A DNA stretch of 64,000 nt from Desulfolucanica intricata (GTDB lineage Bacteria > Bacillota > Desulfotomaculia > Desulfotomaculales > Desulfofarciminaceae), in contig NZ_BCWE01000007.1 in NCBI RefSeq assembly GCF_001592105.1, positions 124,001-188,000 of the forward strand. Reading direction: 5' to 3'. Below the pieces are notes generated by a model. It searched no databases and was not told the DNA's origin. It saw only the letters and a program-made list of their open reading frames with translations. This document shows positions 17,585 through 26,700 of this stretch, piece after piece. Made by a program: the position numbers and the translations under genes. Each line of letters begins with the position of its first letter. Within the stretch, counting starts at the first letter, position 1.

Positions 17585-17618
17585 GCAGCACCGGTTTTAA
17601 GGTGCTGCAAATTTATTT
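17585..17618 (+). terminator. Terminator after the histidine kinase
   Basis: An 8-bp stem (17585-17592 with 17601-17608, GCAGCACC/GGTGCTGC) followed by AAATTTATTTTT. The minus strand has GTTTTT after the stem, so it may also serve the helicase remnant facing it. Confidence 0.65.
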
Positions 17619-17666
17619 TTGATTAGAGAAAGGTTTTATCTAAGCTCCGAATTTCTTTTAAAATTA

Positions 17667-17891
17667 TTAATACTCTTTATAAAATTCCTTATCAACTTTT
17701 TGTAAAGAAGTCGGAAAGTGCTTCTCATATAATATAAAAACTCTCTTTTGTGCTCGGGTAACTACAGTATAAAGGATATTATCTTTATTCTTAAAACTGG
17801 CTTTTTCAAAATTATTTAGACCAAGTATATATACATAGTCAAACTCCAATCCCTTAATCTGGTGATATGTTGTAACTAAATTTATGAACAT
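17667..17891 (-). pseudogene. C-terminal fragment of a UvrD-like helicase
   Basis: 74 codons that match only the last motor motifs of SF1 helicases: HQIKGLEFDYVYILGL (motif V region) and YTVVTRAQKRVFILYE (motif VI). The Walker A half is absent and no ribosome site or upstream extension is seen. Its motif details differ from the two helicases at 4.6-10.6 kb, so it is probably from another gene rather than a copy of those. Likely a deletion remnant. Confidence 0.8.
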
Positions 17892-17957
17892 ACAGGAAAA
17901 AACTATTTTGTGAAGAAATTAAAACTTAAAGTAATCTATTTATGGGGGTGGTTCATT

Positions 17958-18290
17958 TTGAAAATTGGATTAATTAGGTGTAGGCAAACAGAAGATATTT
18001 GTCCGGGAACTATGGATTTCAAAGTAATAAGAGAAAAGAAGTGTGCTTTTGAAGGTATTGAAGAGGATATCGAAATTATAGGTATGGTTTCTTGTGGTGG
18101 TTGCCCTGGTAAAAAGGCTATAACAAGGGCTGAGGAAATAGTAAAAAGAGGTGGGGACACTATAGTGCTTGCATCCTGTATTACAAAAGGCAATCCTATT
18201 GGTTTTCCCTGCCCACATGCAAAGCAGATAAAGGAAGCTATCGAAAAGAAACTCGGTGATAAGGTTAAAATTATTGATTTTACTCATTGA
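17958..18290 (+). CDS. CGGC-domain small protein
   Basis: A 110-residue protein with the CGGC domain, a cysteine-rich fold suggested to bind metal or act in redox chemistry; its function is not established. The sequence has IGLIRCRQTEDICPG at the start, SCGGCPGKKA near residue 52 carrying the signature, ASCITKGNP and CPHAKQI. TTG 17958 follows GGGGGTGG by about 7 nt; the longer frame from 17910 only adds hydrophobic, non-homologous residues and overlaps the ribosome site. It stands alone between a helicase scrap and a terminator-like hairpin. Confidence 0.85.
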   Translation: MKIGLIRCRQTEDICPGTMDFKVIREKKCAFEGIEEDIEIIGMVSCGGCPGKKAITRAEEIVKRGGDTIVLASCITKGNPIGFPCPHAKQIKEAIEKKLGDKVKIIDFTH

Positions 18291-18448
18291 TTTATTCTAA
18301 AGTATTTAACTTTAAAAAATAATTTATTTATTTATTTCTTTTTTATATTTAATTATGTAAAGATTTTATAATAAATACCCTGATAGACCTTAAAATTAAA
18401 TAAAACGATTGATTTTGTTTTGTATAAAATATAAAAATCCGTATAAAA

Positions 18449-18479
18449 GCTAAACACCGCAATCCTTGCGGTGTTTAGC
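18449..18479. terminator. Strong hairpin, terminator-like
   Basis: A perfect 14-bp stem (18449-18462/18466-18479) with a TCC loop. On the minus strand it is followed by TTTTATACGG, the right place for the terminator of the tRNA-Lys remnant at 18487-18532. On the plus strand it could end the CGGC gene. Confidence 0.6.
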
Positions 18480-18486
18480 TTTCCTA

Positions 18487-18532
18487 TGGTGTACCGGAAG
18501 GAATTCGAACTCCTGATCTATTGATTAAAAGG
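18487..18532 (-). pseudogene. tRNA-Lys(UUU) 3' half
   Basis: Read on the minus strand, this ends in TTCCGGTACACCA with the CCA encoded, preceded by a T-arm-like GGAGTTCGAATTCC and an anticodon-arm CTTTTAATCAATAGATC typical of tRNA-Lys(UUU). The 5' half (acceptor strand, D-arm) is missing; the flanking sequence is unrelated. The T-stem pairs only with a shortened loop, so it is not functional. 3' tRNA halves commonly mark attachment sites of integrated elements, but no integrase is seen within the window. Confidence 0.7.
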
Positions 18533-18700
18533 GCGTATCAACATTTTTTATATATTTTGGCAAAGTTCTGAAATGCTTGATGAGCTGCCATCTTATGACC
18601 AGTAATATTGATTACATTTATAAACATAAATGCTATATAATCACATTACATACTCCTCTTCAATACAATGTAATAACTAAATTTTGGAGGAGGATTAAGT

Positions 18701-19567
18701 ATGAATGCTAATTTTGTTGAAATATCACTTCGGGAAAACCGGTTTTGGTTACGTATCATGGCGGAACACGCACTGTTCATTAGACTTGGTCTTCCCTGTG
18801 ATGAACCCGAATTAATTAATGAAGCAAGAGAATTGGAGAAAGTTTTTAGAAAGTTACTTGAGCAAGCCCGGAATACACCAAAGGAAGAGGAAGCTGTAAG
18901 AAAATTAAATAAAAAAGTTATTAAAGCACTGGACCGTATTATAGATTTCAAGAGTAGAGTACTTAAGCGCATTATTACTTGTAAATTAGGAGGTTCCAAC
19001 CTTCCACTTCTAATCGATCATATCCGAAGAGAAGCTATTCGTTTCCGGGTTATTCTCCTTCGTCTACAGAATGACATTGAAATATTACCTGCTGAAGAAG
19101 CACTACAAGAAGAAATATTCTGGCTGCGAATAATGGGTGAACATGCGCGTTTCGTTGCTCATCTTTTAGACCCTTCGGAGAGAAAGCTAATAAACAAATC
19201 TCGTGATTTTGCTAAAAAATTTGAGGAATTCAGGTTGCAGGCTCGTGATCTTGAATCTATGGAGGCTCCCCGCACTTTTGAATGTTGGCTCTTATCCTCA
19301 GATAAATGCGGCAAAAACTTACTTTCTGAATTTGGAAAAGATTTACCCAAAGCTTTTGTTATACCCAGATTAAAACGTTTTAATCGTGAAGCTAAACAAT
19401 TAACTGAAGAAATTAAAGAATTCAAGAAAGCCCTATTGCAACTGATTGAGTCATGCGAGGTACATAGCATCATTCCTCCACTTTTGGCTGATCACATTCT
19501 TCGTGAAGCCAGAAAGGCTTTAGAGGACTTAACTAATGTTGAAAAGATGTTGCTTGAGAAAAAATAA
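18701..19567 (+). CDS. DUF2935 protein, two repeated helical domains
   Basis: A 288-residue, almost entirely helical protein built from two DUF2935 units. Each starts with the same motif: RFWLRIMAEHALFIRL near residue 14 and IFWLRIMGEHARFVAHL near 146, followed by a helix pair and a charged C-terminal helix. DUF2935 is a ferritin-like bundle seen in spore-forming Firmicutes; its role is unknown. ATG 18701 follows GGAGGAGG. The gene is monocistronic. No metal-binding EXXH pair is obvious beyond the repeated E-H-A in each domain. Confidence 0.9.
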   Translation: MNANFVEISLRENRFWLRIMAEHALFIRLGLPCDEPELINEARELEKVFRKLLEQARNTPKEEEAVRKLNKKVIKALDRIIDFKSRVLKRIITCKLGGSNLPLLIDHIRREAIRFRVILLRLQNDIEILPAEEALQEEIFWLRIMGEHARFVAHLLDPSERKLINKSRDFAKKFEEFRLQARDLESMEAPRTFECWLLSSDKCGKNLLSEFGKDLPKAFVIPRLKRFNREAKQLTEEIKEFKKALLQLIESCEVHSIIPPLLADHILREARKALEDLTNVEKMLLEKK

Positions 19568-19679
19568 GGGTAAGGAAACTAATTCTCATTATTAAAACAT
19601 ATACTACAGCTGCTGCCTGCACACAGATGAAACCAAATTGCATGAAAAATATATTCGGGCGTTTTGGTTTTTTATACTA

Positions 19680-19705
19680 AAAAAAAACCCTGCCCGAAAG
19701 CAGGG
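19680..19705 (-). terminator. Terminator downstream of dam
   Basis: A 6-bp stem (CCCTGC 19688-19693 with GCAGGG 19700-19705) followed on the minus strand by eight Ts. It would end the SNF2-dam transcript. Confidence 0.65.
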
Positions 19706-19871
19706 GAGACGGAGTATTAAAACTAATGCGATGCGATGGACTTAACAGACTAAATTTATTTTTAGTGTTAAGCTAAAATTATTGTTCGACATTATTTTTG
19801 ACATTTCCTCTGTATTTTTTATGAACGGCAAGAACCTACAGAAATAAGCAAGAATATACCATATATTTTTA

Positions 19872-19904
19872 TTACTCATCTTCTCCTAGCATTGATTCCG
19901 CCAT
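19872..19904 (-). CDS. Ten-residue open frame behind a strong ribosome site
   Basis: AAAAGGAG, 9 nt, then ATG and nine more sense codons (MAESMLGEDE), then TAA. It lies on the dam transcript, between the dam stop and its terminator. It may be a micropeptide, a decayed gene start, or chance. The rest of 19568-19989 shows no gene. Confidence 0.2.
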   Translation of the reverse strand: MAESMLGEDE

Positions 19905-19989
19905 CTTAAAAATCTCCTTTTAATTTTTGTATTTAGTATTTTATAAAAAACAAAAAATACTCTCTCCGGTAAAACAATTAAAAATGAGG

Positions 19990-20832
19990 TTACTCATAGT
20001 TTCTTATGAGCACCTCATTTACTTCTCCCCTCTTATCTCCCTTAGAATTAACAGCCCTTTTGGCCTTTACTATTTTAATTTTATAATCTTTATATAGTTC
20101 TTTAATAAAGTCAGTAGCAGAGTTAGACAGTAAAAATTTAATTCCTTTATTGTTAAGTTTATCGCATAAAAATTTTAGTCTTTTTTGCTCTTCTCTGTCA
20201 AAGCCTCCTCTGTTATATGCGGTAAAACTGGCACTATCGGACACAGGGTCATAAGGAGGGTCTAAATAGACAAAAGATTCTTTTTCCACATCATTTAGAG
20301 CAGCTTCAAAATCCCCACATCTGAAAGTAATATTGTTCTTGTTAAAATAAGTACTTATTGCTTTTAATGTTATTGCATTTACAATATTAGGGTTTTTATA
20401 TCTCCCAAACGGGGTATTAAATTTCCCGTCTCTATTTACACGAAATAATCCATTGTAACAAGTTTTATTCAGGTAAATAATTCTTGAAGCCCTCTGCACA
20501 CTGGTTAGAGATTTATATAATTTGTTATCTCTATCTAAAGCTCTTATCTTATAAAAATAGTCCGCACTGTTTTCATGTCTTCCTAAATCTTCAATTAAAG
20601 CCTCTACATTATCCTTAATTACTTGATACATATTAATTAATTCTTCATTAATATCATTAACTACGGCTTTTGTAGGCAGCAAGTGGAGTAAAACCGCACC
20701 TCCACCAAAGAAAGGCTCATAGTATGTGGAATATTTTTGTGGAATATATTTTTCTATTTCATGTATTAACTGGCGTTTTCCTCCAACCCATTTAACAATA
20801 GGAGCTATGCTCATATTTCCGTTCTTCCTCAT
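19990..20832 (-). CDS. dam: D12-class DNA adenine methylase (Dam type)
   Basis: A 280-residue N6-adenine DNA methyltransferase, alpha-type order. It shows KWVGGKRQL near residue 14, the SAM-binding PFFGGGAVLLHLLP near 41 and the catalytic VYLDPPYDP near 190. This is the family of DpnM/Dam enzymes, mostly GATC-specific; specificity here is inferred, not shown. ATG 20832 follows AGGAG by 7 nt. It lies 15 nt after the SNF2 helicase gene on the same strand, so they are probably co-transcribed. No restriction endonuclease is adjacent, which suggests an orphan methylase or one acting with the helicase. Confidence 0.92.
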   Translation of the reverse strand: MRKNGNMSIAPIVKWVGGKRQLIHEIEKYIPQKYSTYYEPFFGGGAVLLHLLPTKAVVNDINEELINMYQVIKDNVEALIEDLGRHENSADYFYKIRALDRDNKLYKSLTSVQRASRIIYLNKTCYNGLFRVNRDGKFNTPFGRYKNPNIVNAITLKAISTYFNKNNITFRCGDFEAALNDVEKESFVYLDPPYDPVSDSASFTAYNRGGFDREEQKRLKFLCDKLNNKGIKFLLSNSATDFIKELYKDYKIKIVKAKRAVNSKGDKRGEVNEVLIRNYE

Positions 20833-20847
20833 AAAGATCTCCTAATT

Positions 20848-23800
20848 TTAAATTGCGCTGAATAATTCCCTTACTTCTTGCTCTGTCATCTTTGACAGCA
20901 TTGTTTCTCCGGGTTTGATGATTGAATTAATCATATCTTTCTTTTTCTGCTGCAGCTCATATATTTTTTCTTCAATAGTACCTTTAGTAATGAGGTTTAT
21001 TACTTGAACTGAATTCTTTTGACCTATCCGGTAAGCCCGGTCAGTAGCCTGCTCCTCAACAGCGGGATTCCACCAGGGATCATAATGAATTACCATGTCT
21101 GCCCCGGTTAGATTTAAACCTGTTCCACCGGCCTTTAAGGATATTAGAAAGGCGTCACCTTCACCTCTGTTAAAAGCACGGACCATTTGTCCTCTATCCT
21201 CCGTCTTTGTAGAACCGTCCAGATAAAAATATGCTATATGCTCATTATCCAGGAGACAGCGAATAATTTTTAACATACTGACAAATTGTGAAAACAATAA
21301 AATCCTGTGGCCGCTTTTGATGGCATCCTGTATAAATTCTTTTAAATAAATAAGTTTGCCGCTGTCGCCTTTATAATTTTCTAAAAATGTTGAGGGGTGA
21401 CAGCAAATTTGACGCAGCCTTGTTAATAAGGAAAGAATCTTAATTTGACTTTTTTCAAAGCCGCCGGTAGCTAGTACCTCATCAAATTCTTCTTTTGCCT
21501 TTTGCAAATATGTGAGATAAATCTTCTTTTGGTCTTTTGTTAAATCCGTGAGCACTTTATGCTCAAACTTTGGCGGCAGCTCTGTTAGAACATCCTTTTT
21601 CATCCTCCGTAAAATAAAGGGAGTAATTTGTTTTTGCAGTTCAGTTAAAACCTTTTGGTCTTGATTAAGTACAATCGGACGTTCATATTTCTTTACAAAT
21701 TCTTGATGAGACAACAAGTAGCCCTGCATAATAAAGTCAAAAATAGACCATAGTTCTGTTAAATTGTTTTCAATAGGGGTTCCAGTCAGGGCAAAGCGTC
21801 CCCTGGCATTTATGGTTTTTACTGCTTTAGCTCCCATCGAATTGGGGTTTTTAATATTCTGCGCTTCATCTAAAAAACAAAACCCAAAATTAAAAGCCTT
21901 ATACAGCTCTACATCTCGCCTTATTAAAGCATACGAAGTAATAACCAGATCAGCTTTTTGAGCCTCTTTTAGCAGCATTTTCCGCTCTTTTAAAGTCCCT
22001 GAAACTACCACGACATTCAATTCCGGTGCAAATTTTTTAACTTCATCCTGCCAGTTGTACAATACAGAAGTAGGTGCAATAACCAGTGAAGGCTCCTGTA
22101 TTCTTTCCTTTTCAGACATAATAAAAGCAATGGTTTGTAAAGTTTTTCCCAGCCCCATATCATCTGCCAGAATCCCGCCGAAGCCATACATTGCAAGTGT
22201 CTTCAGCCATTTAAAGCCTGTTTTCTGGTAATCGCGCAGGATACCTTTAAGATTTGCCGGAATCTCAAACTCCATATCCTGCGGTTCGGTGATATTTTGT
22301 ACAAGTTGTTTAAAGACAAGGTTTCTTTCAAACCGTAAATTAGATTCTCTTAAACATTGATCAATATATACAGCTCTATATTGAGGAATTTTAATAACTT
22401 CTTGCTGCAATTCTTTCTCAGAAATATTTAACGAGTCAATCATGTTCATTAACTGATGTATTTGTGAGTTCGTTGTTTCCAGGGGCAAAAATGAGCCGTC
22501 TTTTAGCCGGTGATACCTCTTCTTCTCCTTTAAAGAAGATAATATGTTACTTATTTCTTGTGGATCAATATCCTCCATCTGGAAGGAAAATTCTAATATA
22601 TTGCTGCCCTCATTGAGGCGTACTTTCCCTGTAAAGTCTGCTAAATTCCTGATCCGCAGCCTGTGAAAGTTTTCGCTGTAGTAAATTTCTGCGAGTTTAT
22701 GAATTTTAGGAAGGATATTATATACAAACTTGTATATCTTTTCTTCTTCCCTAAGATATAAGGTTCCGTTTAAGGTACTAAACTCTGCTTGTTCGAGAAG
22801 ATTAAATATTTCCCTCTCACGTTCCGGATCACGAATGAGTATTTTATCCCCTGTTATTAAGCCCGAATTGCCGGAAAAAGGATTAGTTCGTATCTCATCG
22901 TATACAAAATTAACTTTTGCTGTAACAGCATCTCCTGTTCTATCCAAATATATTTCTGCTTTTAAATCAGTTTCGTAAAAACTGTTTTTAACCGCTGGTG
23001 AAATTTCCACCTTACCTATTTGCTTTACCAGCGGTAGGACCTCAGCTACAAAACGTTCTTTCTGCTGTTTAGCTAGGAGAATCCCGTCAGGTGATTGAAC
23101 TAAGGTATTTATAAGCGGGGCAAAATATATTCTCTGGCGCTCCGATATTTTGTGAATCTTTCCATCGAATAAGAAATATTCTCCTGTTTCTACCAGTGGG
23201 ATTAAGTTTAGTTTTTTCCACTGCAGTATCAAGTCTTCGTTTTTCTTTTCCAGCATGAAATTAAGGGGCAGGTCCTGTTCTACAATCCGTATATTTTTAT
23301 ATTCCTGATTAAAGATATTTAAGTTAAACTGCTCAGAATGCAAAAGAGAAAGTAATCTTAGTACCGTTATCTTTGTTAAAATGATTTGTTTACCCTTAAA
23401 TAAGCTGCCCTGAGTGCTTTGCCAGCCTGAAGGCTGCCAGGCTTGATTATGAATTCGCTTTTCCATTTCATAGATTTCACGTAATAGATTAATTACAGGC
23501 TTATCCTTAGGATGAAATTCATGAATAAAAGGAGCAAATTCAAATCCTTTTCCGAAAACAATATTCTCTCCGCTGTCCATTGCCTCAAATAGTTTTTTTA
23601 TGCTTTTAACAACATAGAGCTTTTCCTCTCCCATGCGTAAAGAAAGGGTATGAACAACTTCTTGTCTGTTATTTACATTATGAGATATCTCCAGGGTAGT
23701 TTCCAGATTAACAAACTTTTTCTCCGGTCTGTTTAAGCTTTCCTCAAAATAATTCAGCATAATATCTGTCAGCTGAGTATGATTATGTCTTTCATTTAAT

Positions 23801-24111
23801 CTAAGTATTTCAGACCTTTTTTTACATTTATGCTGGTATGTTTTCAACAAGGCCACAATATGCTTGCAGGCCCCGTCAGACTTATAGAATGCAGGACAGT
23901 CACAATACATGCTAATGATTTCTCCCTCTGATGAAAAATACACTTCCACATCGTATTGTTCACTGCCTAATACTACAGCAGAGGCACACAAGTTATCTTC
24001 ATCAAAATTAAAGTCAACCACCCGGTTGTTTCTATAATACGTTACACCTCTGTTAAAAACTTGGTTATTCGTTGCCAGTTCTTCAATTTTAGAATCATCA
24101 ATAAAATGCAT
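20848..24111 (-). CDS. SWIM-domain SNF2/Rad54-family helicase
   Basis: A dsDNA translocase of about 1087 residues. The SWIM zinc finger (CDCPAFYKSDGACKHIVALL, CxCx_nCxH) lies near residue 75, then the bacterial SNF2-associated region, then the motor: ADDMGLGKTLQTI (motif I) near 655, DEAQ box (FLDEAQNIKN), ALTGTPIENN, and the C-terminal half with DPWWNPAVEEQATDRAYRIGQ near 1035. ATG 24111 follows GGGGTG by 6 nt; a GTG 9 nt upstream would overlap that site. Such proteins remodel protein-DNA complexes; some occur in defence loci. It pairs here with a Dam-type methylase. Confidence 0.93.
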   Translation of the reverse strand: MHFIDDSKIEELATNNQVFNRGVTYYRNNRVVDFNFDEDNLCASAVVLGSEQYDVEVYFSSEGEIISMYCDCPAFYKSDGACKHIVALLKTYQHKCKKRSEILRLNERHNHTQLTDIMLNYFEESLNRPEKKFVNLETTLEISHNVNNRQEVVHTLSLRMGEEKLYVVKSIKKLFEAMDSGENIVFGKGFEFAPFIHEFHPKDKPVINLLREIYEMEKRIHNQAWQPSGWQSTQGSLFKGKQIILTKITVLRLLSLLHSEQFNLNIFNQEYKNIRIVEQDLPLNFMLEKKNEDLILQWKKLNLIPLVETGEYFLFDGKIHKISERQRIYFAPLINTLVQSPDGILLAKQQKERFVAEVLPLVKQIGKVEISPAVKNSFYETDLKAEIYLDRTGDAVTAKVNFVYDEIRTNPFSGNSGLITGDKILIRDPEREREIFNLLEQAEFSTLNGTLYLREEEKIYKFVYNILPKIHKLAEIYYSENFHRLRIRNLADFTGKVRLNEGSNILEFSFQMEDIDPQEISNILSSLKEKKRYHRLKDGSFLPLETTNSQIHQLMNMIDSLNISEKELQQEVIKIPQYRAVYIDQCLRESNLRFERNLVFKQLVQNITEPQDMEFEIPANLKGILRDYQKTGFKWLKTLAMYGFGGILADDMGLGKTLQTIAFIMSEKERIQEPSLVIAPTSVLYNWQDEVKKFAPELNVVVVSGTLKERKMLLKEAQKADLVITSYALIRRDVELYKAFNFGFCFLDEAQNIKNPNSMGAKAVKTINARGRFALTGTPIENNLTELWSIFDFIMQGYLLSHQEFVKKYERPIVLNQDQKVLTELQKQITPFILRRMKKDVLTELPPKFEHKVLTDLTKDQKKIYLTYLQKAKEEFDEVLATGGFEKSQIKILSLLTRLRQICCHPSTFLENYKGDSGKLIYLKEFIQDAIKSGHRILLFSQFVSMLKIIRCLLDNEHIAYFYLDGSTKTEDRGQMVRAFNRGEGDAFLISLKAGGTGLNLTGADMVIHYDPWWNPAVEEQATDRAYRIGQKNSVQVINLITKGTIEEKIYELQQKKKDMINSIIKPGETMLSKMTEQEVRELFSAI

Positions 24112-24260
24112 ATAGCACACCCCGTATAAACTGTTAGCTTACATATTATATTCTACAGCACTTTATGATCAATTTCGAGTTAATTGAAACATAATTAACA
24201 TAACAGAACTATAACTTGACATATAATTAAATGCTGTGAAATAATTAAATTAATGGTTTT

Positions 24261-24384
24261 CTAGGGTTCCGCGATATTTATCGGCCTGGTCCAAGAGAAA
24301 ACACACAGTAATACTGTGACACGGAGGGATAAAAGCCCGGGAGATATCTTGATAATGGATATCTCCCGGGCTTAACTTTTTACT
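24261..24384 (+). promoter_or_regulatory. Guanidine-I (ykkC) riboswitch with terminator
   Basis: The segment carries the conserved ykkC-I core in order: CTAGGGTTCCG (24261), CCTGGTCCAAGAGA (24285), ACACGGAGGGATAAAAGCCCGGGAGA (24320-24345). The 3' aptamer strand GCCCGGGAGATATC (24335-24348) can instead pair perfectly with 24358-24371 to form a 14-bp terminator followed by CTTAACTTTTT. Known biology: guanidinium binding stabilises the aptamer and lets transcription proceed. The downstream SMR pair is the classic target. A TTGACA lies at 24216-24221 upstream. Confidence 0.95.
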
Positions 24385-24410
24385 TGTATAAGAAAGAAAG
24401 GAGCGAAACC

Positions 24411-24755
24411 ATGAATTTGGAATGGGCAAAAGTGTATTTGGCGGCTTTTTTTGAGGTGTTTTGGGTTATCGGACTTAAACACGCAGATAATATATGGGCC
24501 TGGCTGGGTACCGCGTTTTCTATCTTTGTGAGCTTTTATTTCCTAATAATCGCCGGTAAAAAGTTACCGGTGGGTACCGTCTACGCTGTTTTTACCGGTA
24601 TGGGTACTGTTGGTACAGTTTTTTCCGAAATCGTTTTTTTCGGCGAGCCCTTTAGGTTAATCAAGCTGGTCCTTATTTTTTTATTATTGGTTGGGGTAAT
24701 TGGGTTAAAGCTGGTAACAGGAGAACAAGAGATTAATTCGGGAGGAGATGCTTAA
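24411..24755 (+). CDS. SMR guanidinium exporter subunit (YkkC/Gdx-like)
   Basis: A 114-residue small multidrug resistance protein with four membrane helices. The essential membrane-embedded glutamate is in [16 protein letters not shown] near residue 12; the [15 protein letters not shown] helix-3 motif is present. ATG 24411 follows AAGGAG. It is the first gene after the guanidine-I riboswitch and couples to a second SMR gene 4 nt downstream, so the two probably form a heterodimer exporting guanidinium. The riboswitch argues for guanidine rather than drug export. Confidence 0.92.
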   Translation: MNLEWAKVYLAAFFEVFWVIGLKHADNIWAWLGTAFSIFVSFYFLIIAGKKLPVGTVYAVFTGMGTVGTVFSEIVFFGEPFRLIKLVLIFLLLVGVIGLKLVTGEQEINSGGDA

Positions 24756-24758
24756 ATA

Positions 24759-25073
24759 ATGGCTTGGACTTATCTTTTACTGGCAGGTATTTTCGAAGCG
24801 TCCGGTGTTATTTTTATAAATAAATTACACAGAGATAAAAATTTACAAACATTTCTATTGATGTTTGGTGGGTTTGGTGCCAGTTTTCTATTTCTCACTC
24901 TGGCCATGAAGACACTGCCAATGGGGACGGCTTATGCTGTCTGGACCGGTATTGGCGCTTCAGGAGGAGCTGTCCTTGGTATGCTGCTGTACGGTGAATC
25001 CAGGGATCGGCGCAGGCTGTTCTTTATTACTATTATAATTGTTTCGGCCATTGGTTTAAAGTTGGTTTCCTAA
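24759..25073 (+). CDS. SMR guanidinium exporter subunit (YkkD/Gdx-like)
   Basis: The 104-residue partner of the preceding SMR protein. The conserved glutamate is in LAGIFEASGVIF near residue 13, and MGTAYAVWTGIGASG marks helix 3. ATG 24759 follows GGGAGGAG, inside the end of the upstream gene. Loops are shorter than in the partner. A bidirectional terminator follows. Confidence 0.92.
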   Translation: MAWTYLLLAGIFEASGVIFINKLHRDKNLQTFLLMFGGFGASFLFLTLAMKTLPMGTAYAVWTGIGASGGAVLGMLLYGESRDRRRLFFITIIIVSAIGLKLVS

Positions 25074-25108
25074 ATATTAATGGTACGCCCGATATACTTT
25101 GCCATAGC

Positions 25109-25149
25109 TTAAAAGCCTATCAAAGGGGGGATCTTTGATAGGCTTTTAA
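25109..25149. terminator. Bidirectional terminator
   Basis: A 17-bp stem (25109-25125/25133-25149) with an A-rich 5' side and T-rich 3' side. It separates the guanidine operon from the convergent DUF3231 gene and can serve both. Confidence 0.8.
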
Positions 25150-25191
25150 AGCTATATAGTAATTTAAAAAGTAATTTATCTTTGAATCATT

Positions 25192-26154
25192 TTACGATCC
25201 GTACTGGGGTGTGGGATGAAACCATCCCTTTAACTTGCCAAATTTAAAATATTTATCTAATAAGTTTAATTCCTCTTCTAATAAAACCTTAAATATTTTT
25301 CTTATTCGATTGTTAAAGGTGCATTCTTTTAAGGTTTGCGCATGCATTATTGTCGCCCCCTGCAAACCGGCTAAGAGCGTTCTGAACATGTGATCATCAT
25401 GCAATATTTCGGTTTTTTCCGGTTTCATTGTAATTTTACCCGGTCTTTTAGGTAAAGGAATACCAAAATAATCAACTTCTTTTTCCAATATTTTAATTTG
25501 TTCTTCGAGAGTCCTTAGCCCCAGATCTAAAGTTAATTTAAAATCCTGATCATTAGCATAGCTATGTAGTATTTCAGTTGTATTCCTATTATCGTACCGA
25601 AATGTTAAATGGTCCCACAGGTTAGCAATTTCCATAGTAGCAACTTTTTCGGTAATGTTTGGCGGTATATTGTTATAGAGAGGTGGAGTATCGATCCATC
25701 CTTTAAGTTTTAAATACTGGATTATTTTGTCTGTTTTGTTAATTGAATCTAATGCAATATTTTCAAATAGTGCTCTAACGGAATCATTAGTTATAGAAGT
25801 CCTAAATGCTCTTAATAAGTTCTCTGTTTTTTCTTGAATACATATAAAGAGCTCCCCGGCAATAAATTCATCAGTTATGGCTTGCGAATTATTCGGAAAA
25901 TTTATGGCTTTACTGTTTCGATCAGGTGCCGGAATTGAATATTTCAGCAACTCATTTTCTAAAGTTTCAATTTGTTTTTTCATTGGGTTAAGAATTAAAT
26001 CTATTAATACTTTAAGGTCTTTATCATGAGCATCATTTTTATATGTATTAAATCTTTCAGTTGCTGAATACATCATCTTTAAAATATCCCATAGATCAAA
26101 TGCTTCCCGTACACTTACCACCTGTTTTTCTTTTTTTTTGAATAGTGACAGCAT
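25192..26154 (-). CDS. DUF3231 protein, two ferritin-like units
   Basis: A 320-residue helical protein of the DUF3231 family, found in spore formers and sometimes linked to the spore coat. Two repeats are visible, each starting with a LWD(I/H)L helix (near residues 22 and 180) and ending in a K(L)KGW(I/F) + PP/TP + Y motif (LKLKGWIDTPPLY near 150; GKLKGWFHPTPQYGS at the C-terminus). The start ATG 26154 is supported by conserved length; its ribosome site is weak. A single-unit relative lies at 52622-53146. No signal peptide is seen. Confidence 0.85.
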   Translation of the reverse strand: MLSLFKKKEKQVVSVREAFDLWDILKMMYSATERFNTYKNDAHDKDLKVLIDLILNPMKKQIETLENELLKYSIPAPDRNSKAINFPNNSQAITDEFIAGELFICIQEKTENLLRAFRTSITNDSVRALFENIALDSINKTDKIIQYLKLKGWIDTPPLYNNIPPNITEKVATMEIANLWDHLTFRYDNRNTTEILHSYANDQDFKLTLDLGLRTLEEQIKILEKEVDYFGIPLPKRPGKITMKPEKTEILHDDHMFRTLLAGLQGATIMHAQTLKECTFNNRIRKIFKVLLEEELNLLDKYFKFGKLKGWFHPTPQYGS

Positions 26155-26423
26155 ATTCGTAGCATCTCCCGCTAAATTAGTAAATTAATTTATAGTAATA
26201 TTCCTTTTTATTATGTGAATCATTTGTATTTTTAAACGCCGTTATCATCAATAGTCTTTATATAATAGTATTCAATAAAAATATGTCATATATGCACAAA
26301 TAAAAAAACAAAGGAATATTATGTAATTAATAAGGGAATTATGAAAGGTGGCTATATATTTGACAGGTTATTATAGATGGGGGGGCTTTAATAGTACCTT
26401 ATCTTATTCTGGAGGTTAATTTT
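26155..26423. other. Divergent intergenic region
   Basis: AT-rich, with a TTGACA at 26360-26365 lacking a clear -10 partner. No gene or strong hairpin is seen. Confidence 0.3.
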
Positions 26424-26555
26424 ATGTCTCAAATCTTACTTATTAAACCCTTACCGGCTTTCAGTATAGATCCTTCAAATACCTGCCCGCACCCCACTTT
26501 TGACGATCTAAACCTGATTATATTAAAATATGTTGACTTAATAACCGGCCCGTGA
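26424..26555 (+). CDS. Small unknown protein, 43 residues
   Basis: ATG 26424 stands 8 nt behind TGGAGG, a good ribosome site. The product starts MSQILLIKPLPAFSIDPSN and includes CPHPTFDDLNLIILKYVDL. It has one cysteine and no membrane segment. I do not recognise it. The ferredoxin gene converges on it about 130 nt downstream. Confidence 0.4.
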   Translation: MSQILLIKPLPAFSIDPSNTCPHPTFDDLNLIILKYVDLITGP

Positions 26556-26667
26556 ATTATCAGACCTTAGTTAATATGATCTTCCCGGCTCAATTTCTTC
26601 CAGCCGGGGCTGCCCCCGCCAGTGATTTTTTCGCTCCGCCGGGAGCATGTCCGGTAGCAAATTATAT

Positions 26668-26700
26668 AAACCTTGAAGCCGGAATTAAGCTTCAAGGTTT
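26668..26700 (-). terminator. Hairpin overlapping the ferredoxin stop
   Basis: A 12-bp stem (26668-26679/26689-26700) whose minus-strand 3' side ends in GGTTTATATAATTT. It overlaps the last codons of the ferredoxin gene and should end its transcript. Confidence 0.6.

Noticed and set aside
17667-17891. Third copy of the AdnAB-like helicase
   Set aside because: Only motifs V-VI remain, and they differ from both full-length genes.
19990-24111. Dam plus SNF2 as a restriction-modification or BREX/DISARM-type system
   Set aside because: No endonuclease, PglZ, BrxC or other system marker is nearby; an orphan methylase with a remodelling helicase is all that can be supported.
24411-25073. Multidrug efflux pump
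   Set aside because: The guanidine-I riboswitch directly upstream makes guanidinium export the better call.
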